Assembly: GCA_021805865.1 (NCBI GenBank)
Contig: JAJZDX010000037.1
Span: 1 to 41,078, forward strand
Direction of reading: 5' to 3'
Source: Pseudomonadota bacterium
GTDB taxonomy: Bacteria > Pseudomonadota > Gammaproteobacteria > Steroidobacterales > Steroidobacteraceae
DNA: 41,078 bases
A model generated the notes under the pieces. That model had not been told where the DNA came from. It was given only the letters and a program-made list of their open reading frames with translations, and ran no database searches. The first letter of the stretch is position 1, and the number at the start of each line of letters is the position of its first letter. Made by a program: the position numbers and the translations under genes. Shown piece after piece: positions 41,067 through 41,078 of the stretch.

Positions 41067-41078
41067 CGGGATATCCCG
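41067..41078. repeat. 12-bp palindrome at the window edge
   Basis: CGGGATATCCCG is a perfect palindrome ending at the last base. It may continue outside the window; nothing else in 40958-41066 is recognisable as a gene. Confidence 0.3.

Overview
This 41 kb, GC-rich window looks like chromosome of a gammaproteobacterium, perhaps from the Xanthomonadales/Nevskiales/Steroidobacterales neighbourhood. That placement is an inference from gene content: a kynU-kmo pair, a small DUF6763-type protein, a Bat/MoxR operon, an IorAB-type molybdenum oxidoreductase and a regulator-linked cis-prenyltransferase. No marker gene here fixes the taxon. Genes are tightly packed, GTG and TTG starts occur, and 1-4 bp start/stop overlaps are frequent.

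Layout. (i) 1-3.3 kb is a decayed zone: the 3' end of an IS630-type transposase, an inverted repeat built from a 10-bp-phased GGCAAT motif, tRNA-Gly(CCC), a broken DJ-1/PfpI (isonitrile-hydratase-like) gene beside its probable GlxA/AraC-type regulator, and a broken PQQ-type beta-propeller gene. (ii) 3.3-9.7 kb holds an outer-membrane beta-barrel protein, NAD salvage genes (pncA-pncB), a LOG-family phosphoribohydrolase, and a two-gene molybdopterin/[2Fe-2S] oxidoreductase. (iii) 9.9-14.6 kb has a membrane protein / winged-helix regulator / cis-prenyltransferase operon read leftward, divergent from an EmrAB-type drug efflux pair. (iv) 14.8-22.4 kb is mostly housekeeping: kynU-kmo, rhodanese, trmB, a MarC-type protein, DUF6763, Rieske protein, ampG-like transporter, pyrE. 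(v) 23.0-30.1 kb is a complete leftward operon moxR-DUF58-DUF4381-batA-batB-batC-batD. (vi) 30.5-32.9 kb contains a small ribbon-helix-helix-like gene with a truncated partner, a DUF302 protein, a methyltransferase and a secreted protein. (vii) 33.0-40.2 kb is a five-gene leftward operon: ECF sigma factor, membrane anti-sigma candidate, a beta-helix/RDD membrane protein, an RND adaptor and an RND pump. (viii) The right edge has a GNAT gene with a doubly frameshifted core and no usable start.

How the genes work together. PncA and PncB convert nicotinamide to nicotinate mononucleotide. KynU and Kmo are two steps of the kynurenine route, which can feed NAD synthesis, but the other steps are not in the window. 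The Bat operon resembles envelope MoxR/VWA chaperone-like complexes. The ECF operon probably couples an envelope signal to RND efflux through an unusual beta-helix/RDD membrane protein. This operon and the regulator-linked cis-prenyltransferase operon are the two best candidates for under-described biology. Several genes appear to have promoters placed so close to the start codon that the mRNA would be leaderless or nearly so.
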